A stretch of DNA of 64,000 bases from Cyanophora paradoxa (lineage: Eukaryota > Glaucocystophyceae > Cyanophorales > Cyanophoraceae): positions 1 to 64,000 of the forward strand of contig QPMI01000165.1 in the NCBI GenBank assembly GCA_004431415.1. The letters are read 5' to 3'. Shown in pieces: positions 10,180-19,023 of the stretch (position 1 is its first letter; every line of letters starts with the position of its first letter). The notes under the pieces are model-generated. The model was not told the DNA's origin, made no database searches, and saw nothing but the letters and a program-made list of their open reading frames with translations. The position numbers and the translations under genes are program-made.

Positions 10180-11070
10180 AACCTCCAACTGAAACGAATT
10201 ATCTATACCGTTCATATCTACAAGATCACCATAATAATCACGAAACTCTACTGTTAACTCTTTAATCACCAAATTACGATCGTTTATTTTTACATACTCG
10301 CTCACTTCTCCGGTGTGATAGATGTATTTCCCGATGTCCTGACTCAATTGCAATCGCATTATTGCGCCTTGATTCTGCGGTTGTGATTTCGGTACTATGT
10401 TATGGTTTGATGCAAATGGTGCGAGTTCTTTGATGTGCATGTATAAATACTGTTCAGCGTTCATATCCGCCATCTTTGGACTAACTGCTTTAAACGACAA
10501 TGCTAACGGATCTGCGCCTTCAAATGTAATCCCCCACTGTGGGTGATCTGGTGTTATTGGTATTCTTTCATATGATAAGAAATTTTCCGGTGCAAACCGT
10601 GACCTGTTTCCTTCTATTAAGTTTTGTGCGCTTACTAATAGTTCTGTGGAGCTGAGACCAAGTAATTTTGCGATCCTGTTGTTTGCCGGAATAAGTTCAA
10701 AAGGGAAATTACAATAAAACTCCAACTTGTATGTTGTTGGGTTGTAATAAATTTTAAAGTACACTGTTTCGGTTGCGTTTGTTTCATAGTTCAACCCATA
10801 GTTATAAGGATAAGTAACCCCGAAATGCCCTTGATTTATGTAACCACTTGGTAATGGAAATAGATGCTGATTAATATCAACGCCATTGACTTTGTAACTT
10901 ATGACAATATAATCGGTTCCAATCGAATTATAAATGCTGTTGGGAATCTCTGCATATAAAACTCGACATTCTCGTGGTCTGGTTATTGGTGTGGTGAGTG
11001 CAACCTTATAAGAGTTTTCTTTTTGTCCAAACTGTCGATCTCTACTATCGACATTTACAAGCCGAATCAT
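10159..11070 (-). CDS. Probable minor capsid protein, element C (303 aa)
   Basis: The start at 11070 (MIRLVNVDSRDR) is preferred to an upstream in-frame ATG because it lies at an AT-rich divergent promoter and matches the start of the homologue in B (44298-45143). Shared features are 'DSRDxxxG' at the start, then 'R.CRVL.AEIPNS.Y' around residue 45 and a C-terminal 'LTVEFRDYYGDLVDMNG' strand pattern. This combination is common in minor (penton-like, jelly-roll) capsid proteins of PLVs and large DNA viruses. Divergent transcription from the neighbouring capsid gene places it in the morphogenesis block. Which of the two related proteins is the true penton cannot be decided. Confidence 0.7.
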   Translation of the reverse strand: MIRLVNVDSRDRQFGQKENSYKVALTTPITRPRECRVLYAEIPNSIYNSIGTDYIVISYKVNGVDINQHLFPLPSGYINQGHFGVTYPYNYGLNYETNATETVYFKIYYNPTTYKLEFYCNFPFELIPANNRIAKLLGLSSTELLVSAQNLIEGNRSRFAPENFLSYERIPITPDHPQWGITFEGADPLALSFKAVSPKMADMNAEQYLYMHIKELAPFASNHNIVPKSQPQNQGAIMRLQLSQDIGKYIYHTGEVSEYVKINDRNLVIKELTVEFRDYYGDLVDMNGIDNSFQLEVLALGSD

Positions 11071-11098
11071 TTTATTATATGAATATAGATTAAAGAAA
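11071..11098. promoter_or_regulatory. 28-bp divergent promoter between two capsid genes of element C
   Basis: Only AT-rich DNA (TTTATTATATG... ...GATTAAAG) separates the two divergent starts. The counterpart in B is 16 bp (44282-44297, containing ACTATAATAGA). Both strands show the TATAAT/AAAG elements seen before other structural genes. Confidence 0.5.
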
Positions 11099-12109
11099 AT
11101 GCCTGTGGAATATGTTGAAGTGTCTTCATTCAAACAACTACCTAACCTTGATGCTCCAACATCGCGATTCATTGCCGATCTCCGTAAAACATTCGATGAT
11201 GTGAGAGCGGTTCGACTTGTTTCGGCGGAGTTTTATAATTCCATTCCAATCATTAGCGGTGATTCGGTTGCTGGTGATGCAACAGTTGAAGATGCATTCA
11301 CAATCAATTTCAGTATAGCAAATGCCGCTGTTAATTCTACGGCTGCTCCCGCTCCTGGTTTTGATGTGTGGCGAAGTATTCGACCCGGTATTGGTCTTGG
11401 TCTGAACGTTATTAATACGCATCAAGAACTGGCGGATCGGATTACTGAACTATTCGCTGGAAATACACCAAACCCAAATATAGTCTGCAAATGGGACGCT
11501 TCCAACAAGAGATTCATATTTCATGCTCCGCATCAATTCTATATTGCATTCGTGACAGATAAAGACCCAAAGGTATCCGGTGCCGAAGCGGGTAACCGTC
11601 GCGCTCGTGTTTTAGGTCTCGATGCTGGGCGTAGAGGTAATAGATTTATCAAATCGAGTGTGTACACTGCTCAAACAGATCCCGTATTTACCGGTGCAAA
11701 TGTACATGGGATCATCTCAACTTTTCCAACTGAAACTTGTAAGGATAATGTAATATTTGTGAGAGTAAAAGAACTCGGTGACCTCATCCAATGCGCTGAT
11801 GGTCTTCTCACTGGATATTTTCATAAGTTGACTGTTCAAGATAAAAATTTCGCTGAACACATAATATATAATTCAACGGAAGCAAACCCGATGTATAAAT
11901 ACTACAATAAGAAGATGTCACTATCGCAACTCTCAATAGATATAGTGAACGCTCAGAATCAGTTAATAGATTTTGAAGGTCAACCTGTGCATCTGACATT
12001 CGAAATCCGCTATGGAGATGAACCCGCCGGTGATCCCATTTATGAATATTTCAAAATGAGAATGAGAGAGACCCACCCCTTCTATCCAAATATTGCCGGA
12101 TTCGCGTAA
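11099..12109 (+). CDS. Probable penton/minor capsid protein, element C (336 aa)
   Basis: Homologous in position and pattern to B's 43355-44281. The N-terminus has a short acidic lead-in, then 'FIADLRKTFDDVRAVRLVSAEF' (about residues 21-42), the same strand-helix signature as in the adjacent minor capsid protein. A C-terminal jelly-roll-like region ends with 'VHLTFEIRYGD'. It lies directly upstream of the MCP, as penton genes do in Polintons and PLVs. The assignment to the single-jelly-roll penton is inferred from synteny; a structure prediction would decide. Confidence 0.7.
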   Translation: MPVEYVEVSSFKQLPNLDAPTSRFIADLRKTFDDVRAVRLVSAEFYNSIPIISGDSVAGDATVEDAFTINFSIANAAVNSTAAPAPGFDVWRSIRPGIGLGLNVINTHQELADRITELFAGNTPNPNIVCKWDASNKRFIFHAPHQFYIAFVTDKDPKVSGAEAGNRRARVLGLDAGRRGNRFIKSSVYTAQTDPVFTGANVHGIISTFPTETCKDNVIFVRVKELGDLIQCADGLLTGYFHKLTVQDKNFAEHIIYNSTEANPMYKYYNKKMSLSQLSIDIVNAQNQLIDFEGQPVHLTFEIRYGDEPAGDPIYEYFKMRMRETHPFYPNIAGFA

Positions 12110-12163
12110 ATTAAGGATCATTCACAGAATTTTTATATTTTTGTATAGTAAAAGCAAAACAGA

Positions 12164-13564
12164 ATGGATGTTACATCGACCCTTCAACGTCTATCGCTCA
12201 AAGAGGCGCTAACAACGCCGGAGGAAGCCAAAGCGTTCTTCCTCGATAACTCGCTTATGCTTGGTCTTGAATCGAAGACTAAACCCGTTCTGGTAACTGT
12301 TAGTCCATCAACAACCTACGATAACAACGTTGGTCAACGCGTTTCTTTCAAACTTCCCCGCTATAACTTTGTTGGTAAAATTGAACTCGCTTTCGATCTT
12401 CCCGAACTAACCGCTTTCGAAGGCGATACCGACCTTGTGCGAAACGGTTACACCCGTCCCGTTGGTGCGCTTGTAGAGCGTCTCGAATTCTCGTATGGCT
12501 CGTATACCTACCACGTGCCGTCTGATTTCCTGGCAATTTTCCCGCTGGTCTACTATTCTGAGGATCAGCTCGCGAAAAAGAAGCGTTCAATGGGTATGCT
12601 CCATGGTATTCCCGCTCACGGAACCAACCGCAAAGGTGGCGCTTTCTTCGTTGAAATCCCGGTGCCGTGGTTGAATCATTACTTGCCCCTTGGTGCGCTC
12701 TCGGGCGAAGCCGTTATCACTGTGTGGTTTAAGGAAACTAACAAGGGTTACCTTGAAACTTCTTATGGCGGTCGCTCTCTTCCCGTTGTTGGAACCACTG
12801 CTACCGATAAATCATCAGATGATGGACTCGGAAATGCTACAAGCGTTACACTTGCTAATGTAGGTCAAAACATCACCACTGGCGGTATCACTGGGTTCGA
12901 AGTTGCTGGAACTGTTCCACCAATGACCCATTACATCTCCATTAAGTCTCCTCGTCTCTACATGCATGCTATCAACGTGTCAGATGAACTGTTTGCTACT
13001 GTTATTGAGAAGGTTAAGACCACGGGGATGGCTATTCCCGCTCTCGACATCGGTTTTGTCGATGCAATTGGTGTTGCTGCGAAAGGTAACACTCAACCCA
13101 ACCGAATCAATCTTAGCCAAATCTCCGGTCTGGTTTATGCTCTTCTTGTCTCTGTTCGCGATGCTGATGGTGTCGATACTTCCAATGGTTCTCACAGCGT
13201 CCTTAAAACGCTTGCGAATGCGAAGGATATCACGATGACTTGTGAGATCAACGGACAGCGTCTCTATTCGACCGAGCCAATCCCTCTACTAAAAGGTGCG
13301 GAACTCATCGCCGATGCCTTCAAATGCTCAAACATGGACAAGGAAGCAAACCGCTACGTCCTTACCGGTCTTCCATTCTGTGTTGACGGTGAGAAGGCGA
13401 TTCGCAACATTGCCCAATCTGGATATGTTGACCTTACAAACTCATCGTCATCGTTCCTCACTCTGTATCTCCCTGCTGATCGTACAATTACTGTTAACGT
13501 TCGCGCTCTCATGCATTCGTTCATTATTGTCGATAAGGACGGAATTCGCCGCATTAATCTCTAA
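12164..13564 (+). CDS. MCP: Major capsid protein, double jelly-roll, element C (466 aa)
   Basis: The length fits the 440-600-aa MCPs of PLVs. The N-terminus has 'FFLDNSLMLGLESKTKPVLVTV' (about residues 25-46), then 'RVSFKLPRYNFVGKIELAFDLP' typical of the first strands of jelly roll 1. A loop with 'GALVERLEFSYGSYTYHV' follows, and then 'IPVPWLNHYLPLGALSGEAVITVWF', a hallmark segment near the domain junction. The second jelly roll ends with 'MHSFIIVDKDGIRRINL', matching the end of B's MCP. The next gene is the packaging ATPase. The AT-rich leader (12120-12160) lacks the early motif, consistent with late expression. Confidence 0.92.
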   Translation: MDVTSTLQRLSLKEALTTPEEAKAFFLDNSLMLGLESKTKPVLVTVSPSTTYDNNVGQRVSFKLPRYNFVGKIELAFDLPELTAFEGDTDLVRNGYTRPVGALVERLEFSYGSYTYHVPSDFLAIFPLVYYSEDQLAKKKRSMGMLHGIPAHGTNRKGGAFFVEIPVPWLNHYLPLGALSGEAVITVWFKETNKGYLETSYGGRSLPVVGTTATDKSSDDGLGNATSVTLANVGQNITTGGITGFEVAGTVPPMTHYISIKSPRLYMHAINVSDELFATVIEKVKTTGMAIPALDIGFVDAIGVAAKGNTQPNRINLSQISGLVYALLVSVRDADGVDTSNGSHSVLKTLANAKDITMTCEINGQRLYSTEPIPLLKGAELIADAFKCSNMDKEANRYVLTGLPFCVDGEKAIRNIAQSGYVDLTNSSSSFLTLYLPADRTITVNVRALMHSFIIVDKDGIRRINL

Positions 13565-13625
13565 ACCATTATCAGTAAGATTTTGTTATTTTTATCTATC
13601 TTTATTAAGAAAGATCTACTACGCC

Positions 13626-14408
13626 ATGTCTGACGTTCCCGAATTTAATGCTGGTGAGATGATAAACCCACCATTCCGTGTCTTAGCAATCGGAAAATCT
13701 GCGACGGGTAAAAGCGAAGCGGTAAAGTATTGGCTAAAACAGTTACATGATGCTAAAAAAATCGATGTTGTTCTTGTTGTAAGTGGAACCTCATTCAATC
13801 ATTTCTGGGATAAAGTAGCAACCTTACAACTCGGAAAATGGGATGCGCCTTACATCGCTAAACTTCTCGATGAAAGACAAGAGAAAATTGAGAAAGGAGA
13901 ACCCGTAAACCAATTATGTGTTGTCCTTGATGATCTTATAGATAATGAGATTGTAGACCTAACCCGTGATAAAATTATTGGATCTCTGTATTCGAGGGGG
14001 CGTCACAGCGCGATATCGATAATTTGCATCACACAGAAACTTCGTAAGGTTTCTTCAACCATTCGCGTCAATTCTGATTACGCAATGTTTCTTAGTGCCG
14101 CTAACAGGAAAGAACTTGAAGCCATCGAAGAAGAATACAATATCATGCGGGATAAAGACGCTTTTTATAAGATGTTTGAAGAGTATGTACATTCCTATCA
14201 GTTTCTCATTTGGAGTTCTGCTAATTATTCGGTGGAATACTATGTTGATAAAGCGGAACTCGTTAAAGAGTTTGGGTTTCCTCGGTTTCACAGAAAGCCC
14301 AAAAAGAAAGAAGACGAATTAAAACCGCCTGAGAAGGAGGAAGCGCCAAAAGAGATTAAAAGCGCTGTTCACACTAATAAATTGATGCGATATAAGAGGG
14401 GATTGTAA
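13626..14408 (+). CDS. FtsK/HerA-type genome-packaging ATPase, element C (260 aa)
   Basis: The start at 13626 is chosen because the longer open frame begins inside the MCP gene and the homologue in B starts just before the same region. Walker A is GKSATGKS (residues 23-30) and Walker B is 'LCVVLDDLID' (about 97-106). A sensor-type segment 'SIICITQKL' lies near 131. This A32-like ATPase pumps DNA into capsids in Polintons, PLVs and large DNA viruses. It lies 61 bp after the MCP and 28 bp before the next gene, in one co-directional block. Confidence 0.9.
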   Translation: MSDVPEFNAGEMINPPFRVLAIGKSATGKSEAVKYWLKQLHDAKKIDVVLVVSGTSFNHFWDKVATLQLGKWDAPYIAKLLDERQEKIEKGEPVNQLCVVLDDLIDNEIVDLTRDKIIGSLYSRGRHSAISIICITQKLRKVSSTIRVNSDYAMFLSAANRKELEAIEEEYNIMRDKDAFYKMFEEYVHSYQFLIWSSANYSVEYYVDKAELVKEFGFPRFHRKPKKKEDELKPPEKEEAPKEIKSAVHTNKLMRYKRGL

Positions 14409-14436
14409 AATTATCTCTGTATGTTATAAATATACA

Positions 14437-15168
14437 ATGCCGCCGAAACGTAGAGGTGTTCCCGCTGGTGCTATATCGTATTCCGGCGGTGAAAGTCATG
14501 GATCTCTCAACACCACACCCATGAAATTCAACGGAATGAGCGAAGTGAAACCATCGCAACAAGAAGAAGACCCTTTAAATGCCGCTTATGAAGAAGCGCC
14601 CGGTGATAAAGCGCCGCAAACCTCCCAAAGTGAGCAATTGAACATTTCGCCGGAAGTCTCAAAGATGAAGGCGGTCGGTGAAGGCGCTCGCCGAATTATC
14701 GGTGCTGCCGATGATCGTGAACTTGGTCTAAAAGATCTTTCACTCGCTCGCAAGGGTGAAGGTGTTTCCAAAGAATCGGACAAGGTAATTCAATCGATGG
14801 CTGGTGAAGTCACTTACAAGGTTGCGCCAACTCAAAACATCCACCGAATCCCGAAAGCTCAATGGGATGAAATGACCGCTAAATTAAAGGATCTCGAAGC
14901 GAAATCAAGCGCTCTGGAACAGTATGTAACTGAGAAAAAGGAGAGATCGAAAATTAAGGAAATGCTGCGCAAAGAAGTATTCCGTATGGGTATCACAGGT
15001 CTTCCCGATAAGCAATTTATTGGTAAGAAAGAGACGCAAATAGATGAACAAGCGGTAGATGAGTTGAAGACCAAGACCCAAAAGGGTACTGTTGAACCCG
15101 GTGCTACGAAAGCGGAAGTTGATAAAGGTGTAGCTCCCACAGCATACAAGCGGAGAGTTTGGTTATAA
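14437..15168 (+). CDS. Coiled-coil protein of the capsid block, element C (243 aa)
   Basis: Hydrophilic, Lys/Glu-rich and without membrane segments. The first 30 residues are Gly/Ser/Pro-rich. Around residues 145-180 there is a predicted coiled coil ('MTAKLKDLEAKSSALEQYVT') followed by 'KIKEMLRKEVFRMGI', which also occurs in the frameshifted homologue of B (40392-41074). It lies between ATPase and the Cys-rich gene in both elements. Function is unknown; a virion or scaffolding role is a guess from synteny only. Confidence 0.75.
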   Translation: MPPKRRGVPAGAISYSGGESHGSLNTTPMKFNGMSEVKPSQQEEDPLNAAYEEAPGDKAPQTSQSEQLNISPEVSKMKAVGEGARRIIGAADDRELGLKDLSLARKGEGVSKESDKVIQSMAGEVTYKVAPTQNIHRIPKAQWDEMTAKLKDLEAKSSALEQYVTEKKERSKIKEMLRKEVFRMGITGLPDKQFIGKKETQIDEQAVDELKTKTQKGTVEPGATKAEVDKGVAPTAYKRRVWL

Positions 15169-15194
15169 ATATATATCTTTTAAAGAGGGAATCG

Positions 15195-15413
15195 ATGGAC
15201 TTTCTGAAAAAGATCATTGAGATGTTTGAGATGCATTGCGTAACTGATTGTCACAATGACTGCTGCGATACGAAATTCGAAATGGATTTCTCAGATGGTG
15301 GAAGCGATGGAGGGCGAAGGCATTCGCAAGATTCGATAACAACTGAGACAATCACCGTTACGGAAACAGAGACTGTCCGCCGCCGATCGTTTTCGCAAAA
15401 CGATCATAAATAA
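15195..15413 (+). CDS. Small Cys-rich protein (72 aa), element C
   Basis: The ATG at 15195 is favoured over one at 15159 because its N-terminus (MDFLKKIIEMFEMHC) aligns with B's homologue starting at 40187 (MNFITQCIEMFHLHF). Conserved features are an amphipathic N-terminal helix and a Cys/His cluster ('HCVTDCHNDCCDT', about residues 15-27; B has 'HCKSGCCDT'). An acidic and Ser/Arg/Thr-rich tail follows. The cluster could bind metal. Function unknown. Confidence 0.75.
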   Translation: MDFLKKIIEMFEMHCVTDCHNDCCDTKFEMDFSDGGSDGGRRHSQDSITTETITVTETETVRRRSFSQNDHK

Positions 15414-15434
15414 TATCTTTGGTTATGGTATCAA

Positions 15435-15545
15435 ATGTCACGTGAAGAGATCTACACCATCATACTATCGAAACGAAAGATTTACGCCGTTAAATCTGCA
15501 ATTGAAGAACGTAGACACCAACTGGCTTTGGTCGCCAAAAATTGA
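15435..15545 (+). CDS. Possible mini-protein (36 aa), element C
   Basis: A short frame begins with MSREEIYTIILSKRK and ends at TGA just before the promoter of the next gene. It fills an otherwise empty gap in a densely coded, co-directional block and is helical and basic. No homologue was recognised in B, so it remains weakly supported. Confidence 0.3.
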   Translation: MSREEIYTIILSKRKIYAVKSAIEERRHQLALVAKN

Positions 15546-15593
15546 CAACCCAAAAAGGATTTAAAGGTACTGCGATATTACACACTGATAAAA

Positions 15594-15604
15594 TATTTTC
15601 TCTG
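15594..15604 (+). promoter_or_regulatory. Early-type promoter motif (TATTTTCTCTG) before the AT-hook gene
   Basis: The motif lies 12 bp before the ATG at 15617 and matches the motif upstream of B's AT-hook gene (39660-39670, other strand). Confidence 0.6.
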
Positions 15605-15616
15605 CTTAAAATAAGG

Positions 15617-15880
15617 ATGGCTGCGTTTGCCGATGATGTTAGCGTTGTTGAACTTGAATTTGATAGCGACGAATCCATGGACTCTCCAACTGAGAAAACT
15701 AAAACAAGTGCTGATGGTATCAGTTATAGAATCCGTAAGATCATTGCTCAACGCAATAGATATAATGAGGATGCCGAATATCGCGAACTGAAAAAGAAGA
15801 AGGTATTAGAAGCGTATTACCGTCGTAAAGCGGAGGAGGGAACCAATATGGGAAAGCGTGGAAGACCGCGCAAGTATTGA
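15617..15880 (+). CDS. Small AT-hook protein (87 aa), element C
   Basis: The start at 15617 is preferred to an upstream ATG at 15542 because the promoter motif TATTTTCTCTG lies between them. The N-terminal 30 residues are acidic. The centre holds 'QRNRYNEDAEYRELKKKK' and 'YYRRKAEE', which match B's 39236-39649 protein. The C-terminus is an AT-hook (GKRGRPRKY) that should bind the minor groove of AT-rich DNA. A viral chromatin or transcription-factor role is plausible; no enzyme domain is seen. Confidence 0.8.
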   Translation: MAAFADDVSVVELEFDSDESMDSPTEKTKTSADGISYRIRKIIAQRNRYNEDAEYRELKKKKVLEAYYRRKAEEGTNMGKRGRPRKY

Positions 15881-15931
15881 ATAGAAAACCCCCAATTGCC
15901 GCTGGACATCATTTCTTATTTTTCGAGCGGC

Positions 15932-15951
15932 TTACCGATTATATTCGGTAA
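15932..15951. promoter_or_regulatory. Short dyad upstream of the primase gene
   Basis: TTACCGA and TCGGTAA form a perfect 7-bp dyad around a 6-base centre, about 140 bp before the primase start. It could be a protein-binding site; nothing else supports it. Confidence 0.3.
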
Positions 15952-16055
15952 TTCCGTTACCATTTCTCGATTGCCCCGATTTAATCGATTTATTTCCCGA
16001 TACGGAGGAAAAAGTATTTAAAGACAAGGCGCCAAAAAATGACAAGGAAGAAAAA

Positions 16056-16064
16056 TATTTTCTC
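16056..16064 (+). promoter_or_regulatory. Early-type promoter motif (TATTTTCTC) that relocates the primase start
   Basis: The motif lies between an ATG at 16039 and the next in-frame ATG at 16093. At other genes it sits 10-30 bp before the ATG, so initiation at 16093 is more likely. Confidence 0.5.
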
Positions 16065-16092
16065 AACCTATTGTAGAAAGAGAAAGTTGGAA

Positions 16093-18753
16093 ATGACCCC
16101 ATCAGACAAGCTCGGCAATCTGCACAAGTTTACCCCTGGAAAGGTAACATCTGGTATGTTTCTCAAAACACTCACTGGAACCCGAAATGCTGATAATCTG
16201 ATGGAACTGGATGATGATGTTATTCTTGATCGCATCAATAAGAGTTTGAAGAAGGGACTGTATCCAACATGGGCTGAATGCATCCAACCTGATCAGGTGA
16301 CTCGGGTTTACCTTGATCTTGATCGGTTCGTAGATTTGAAGCCCAACCTTGAAGACAACTACAAGGAAGCGGAAGAAACCATTAGAGCAATGCGTGAGAA
16401 ATTACATGATCTGACCGGCGCTACTATTGCTGTATCTGTTCGTCATCGCCGCATTCATCTTATCAAAGAAGATGTTGATCAATTCAAGATATCCGCTCAT
16501 TTCGTTTTCACTGATCTCTGCTGTCGCCATGAAGATATCCCGAAACTCTTCAATGAAATGGGTCTTGTCAAAAATGTAGAATTCGACAGCGGTGTTTATG
16601 GTACAACTCAAAACATAATCTGCTTGGGTTGTTGCAAGGGTGAGAAGATTGATTCCCAAAACAAGAGGGCGCATGACATTGATAAGAACGTTCTATTTAC
16701 TAAGTTTGTCGATTGCAAGGATATGCACGATAGTGAGTTTTTCGTACAATTTACCGATTGCCCCACGATGCTGGTGGACGAGACAAACTTTCACGTCTTC
16801 TCAGTGAACAAAACAGAGAAGAAGGCAAAGACAAAGAAGGAAGCGGAACCGAAGAAGGAAGCGGAACCGAAGAAGGAAGCGGAACCAAAGAAGGAAACCA
16901 AGAAAACCACTAAAAAAGAAGCCAAGAAAGAAGAGGTGGAAGAGGAAGAGAAAGGTGGCGAAGTTTCGTTTGATCTTCTGTACGGAGTTGTGATGGGTTT
17001 GAATGCTGAACGCGCGGATACCTACAAATCATGGATTGATACAGGTATTGCAATCATCAATGCTTGCGAAGACAACAAGATACCACGCAAGCAACAATTC
17101 GAAATATTCCATGACTTCTCACAAAAAAGTGAAAAGTTCGATTACGACGAATGCAATGACAAGTTCATGAGTCTTTGCAAAGGCAAGAAGATGGTGGAAG
17201 GTAAACGGCTTACGTACGGTTCGCTGGTATACTGGTTGAAGAAAGACGATATTGAGCTTTATAATGAGTTGTTCCCTACCAAGTATGCATTCTTGCCCGA
17301 AGATTCCGACGACATCGATTATAAGACCGCAAAGATCCCACCAATCGTTGAGGATTACGCTACGCATCGCCTTTACTTCAATGCAAGGATGCACCACATT
17401 GAAATGCTGGGTATTGTGATGCATTGGGATGAACAACAACTTGCGTGGAGACCGAAAGATAGTCAAAAACTTGGCTCCAAACACTACCCACACCTGATGC
17501 ATAAAATCGTTCTGAACAAGGGAACCGAGAAGGAAGTTGAGAAATGGATTCCCTCATTTCCGGAATGGATCAAAGACCCACAGGCGACACGTTCCATGTA
17601 CGTGGATTTCCTCCCGCCTCCGGCTAAACTGAGCGCGAAATGCAAATCTGTGTTTAATCTGTATCCTGGGTTCAAGATTGATCATGAGGTAGATGAAATC
17701 AAGGACTCACTACCGGAGGATGTGACCGAAGATATGATCAAACCGTTCCTGACTCATCTTCACCTGATGTCCGGAGAAGACGATAACACATACCAATACC
17801 TTCTTAAATGGTTCGCTCACATGATGCAAAAGCCTGGTGAACTTAACGGAGTGTCAATTATCCTAATTGGTGAACAAGGCACCGGTAAGAACGTGTTGTT
17901 TGATCTGTTCGAGAAAAGCATTCTGGGTGATGCTCTTTCCTATTCGACCGGCAAACCGAAAGATGACCTGTTCGGGCGCTTTGCTCACAATCGCGAAGAC
18001 AAGATCTTAATTGTTGTTAATGAGGCATCAGGAAAAGATACGTTCGAGAACAGCGATATCCTCAAAGATCTGGTCACCACAAAGAAAATTACTATTGAAC
18101 ACAAGGGAGTAGATTCATACGACAAAAAGAATTTCGCGCGCATTGTGTTCACAAGTAACAATAGCGTCCCTGTGAAGATCGAAGCGGGTGACCGTCGATT
18201 TGTCGTAGTGGAAGTGAGTAAGCGATACTGTAAGAATGTGGAGTACTTCACACCTCTTCTGAAATGGCTGAACGACATAAGGAATATCCGCAACATCACC
18301 CACTTCTTGCGCACAAAGGTGGATTGTGATAATATTAACTGGCAGGAAGAAAGACCCAAGACCAATAAGTATTATCTGGTTCAGCAAATCTCCGCACCAA
18401 TCATTCTGATGTTTGCAAAGTGGTTAATGGATACTGGGGAGATTACCGAAATCAAGTGTAAGTTAAGCGGTCTTGCTTCTACATGGGAGTTGTTCAAGAG
18501 CTTCATTACGGAAAATAAATACAAGAACGACTACAACAGCAAGCGGTTCTATACGGAGATGCGATGCACTTCCTATATTCAAGTGAAAACCGCAAATGGT
18601 AAACCCTACTACCACTTCATCTGGAACGAAATGCTGGCGGAATTCCGTAAGTTGAAGCTAATTGATGATGATTCGATTAAGGAAGAACCAAACCCCAAGA
18701 TTCCCGCCAAGAAAGCTGGGACGAAGTTTGAAGATTCTGACGTTGAATCGTAA
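16093..18753 (+). CDS. D5-like primase-helicase, element C (886 aa)
   Basis: The N-terminal part has a primase-like 'RVYLDLDRFVDLKP' segment (about residue 70) compatible with an archaeo-eukaryotic primase fold, though not all catalytic residues are clear. A Lys/Glu-rich linker with three 'AEPKKE' repeats covers about residues 236-290. The C-terminal half is a superfamily 3 helicase: Walker A GEQGTGKN (about 593-600), Walker B 'ILIVVNEASGKD' (about 637), motif C 'IVFTSNN' (about 684) and 'GDRRFVVVEVS'. Such proteins unwind and prime viral DNA at replication forks. Element B has no counterpart in the window. The early-type motif in front of 16093 suggests early expression. An alternative start at 16039 would add 18 basic residues. 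Confidence 0.88.
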   Translation: MTPSDKLGNLHKFTPGKVTSGMFLKTLTGTRNADNLMELDDDVILDRINKSLKKGLYPTWAECIQPDQVTRVYLDLDRFVDLKPNLEDNYKEAEETIRAMREKLHDLTGATIAVSVRHRRIHLIKEDVDQFKISAHFVFTDLCCRHEDIPKLFNEMGLVKNVEFDSGVYGTTQNIICLGCCKGEKIDSQNKRAHDIDKNVLFTKFVDCKDMHDSEFFVQFTDCPTMLVDETNFHVFSVNKTEKKAKTKKEAEPKKEAEPKKEAEPKKETKKTTKKEAKKEEVEEEEKGGEVSFDLLYGVVMGLNAERADTYKSWIDTGIAIINACEDNKIPRKQQFEIFHDFSQKSEKFDYDECNDKFMSLCKGKKMVEGKRLTYGSLVYWLKKDDIELYNELFPTKYAFLPEDSDDIDYKTAKIPPIVEDYATHRLYFNARMHHIEMLGIVMHWDEQQLAWRPKDSQKLGSKHYPHLMHKIVLNKGTEKEVEKWIPSFPEWIKDPQATRSMYVDFLPPPAKLSAKCKSVFNLYPGFKIDHEVDEIKDSLPEDVTEDMIKPFLTHLHLMSGEDDNTYQYLLKWFAHMMQKPGELNGVSIILIGEQGTGKNVLFDLFEKSILGDALSYSTGKPKDDLFGRFAHNREDKILIVVNEASGKDTFENSDILKDLVTTKKITIEHKGVDSYDKKNFARIVFTSNNSVPVKIEAGDRRFVVVEVSKRYCKNVEYFTPLLKWLNDIRNIRNITHFLRTKVDCDNINWQEERPKTNKYYLVQQISAPIILMFAKWLMDTGEITEIKCKLSGLASTWELFKSFITENKYKNDYNSKRFYTEMRCTSYIQVKTANGKPYYHFIWNEMLAEFRKLKLIDDDSIKEEPNPKIPAKKAGTKFEDSDVES

Positions 18754-18756
18754 TGT

Positions 18757-18978
18757 TCACACCCCACCCTACACCCCACCGTTACCATAACCTTCTTGTA
18801 ATTCCTTATTTTTATAAACTATTTTGTAGATTGAATTGTATGTTAATATAGTAATTAATAGGGAAGGTGGGAGGGTGGGGTGTGGTGGGGTCAAATTTTA
18901 AGAAAAGTTGGGGACGCTTCAAAATTCTAAGGAATTTCAAAAACATGCCCCACCTGACCCCACCCGCCCCACCCTATC
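18757..18978. repeat. Internal copy of the G-rich/C-rich palindromic TIR module
   Basis: Between primase and polymerase lies a stretch closely similar to 36265-36500 in the right TIR: a C-rich box (about 18760-18781), AT-rich DNA, a TGGGG-rich arm (18866-18891), a spacer and a CCCCA-rich arm (18945-18975). It is the only such module outside terminal regions. The intergenic region (18754-19023) contains no gene. Confidence 0.85.
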
Positions 18979-19023
18979 AAACGCGTTCAAAATCCAAAAT
19001 AAAAATGTTCCTTTATAATAAAG

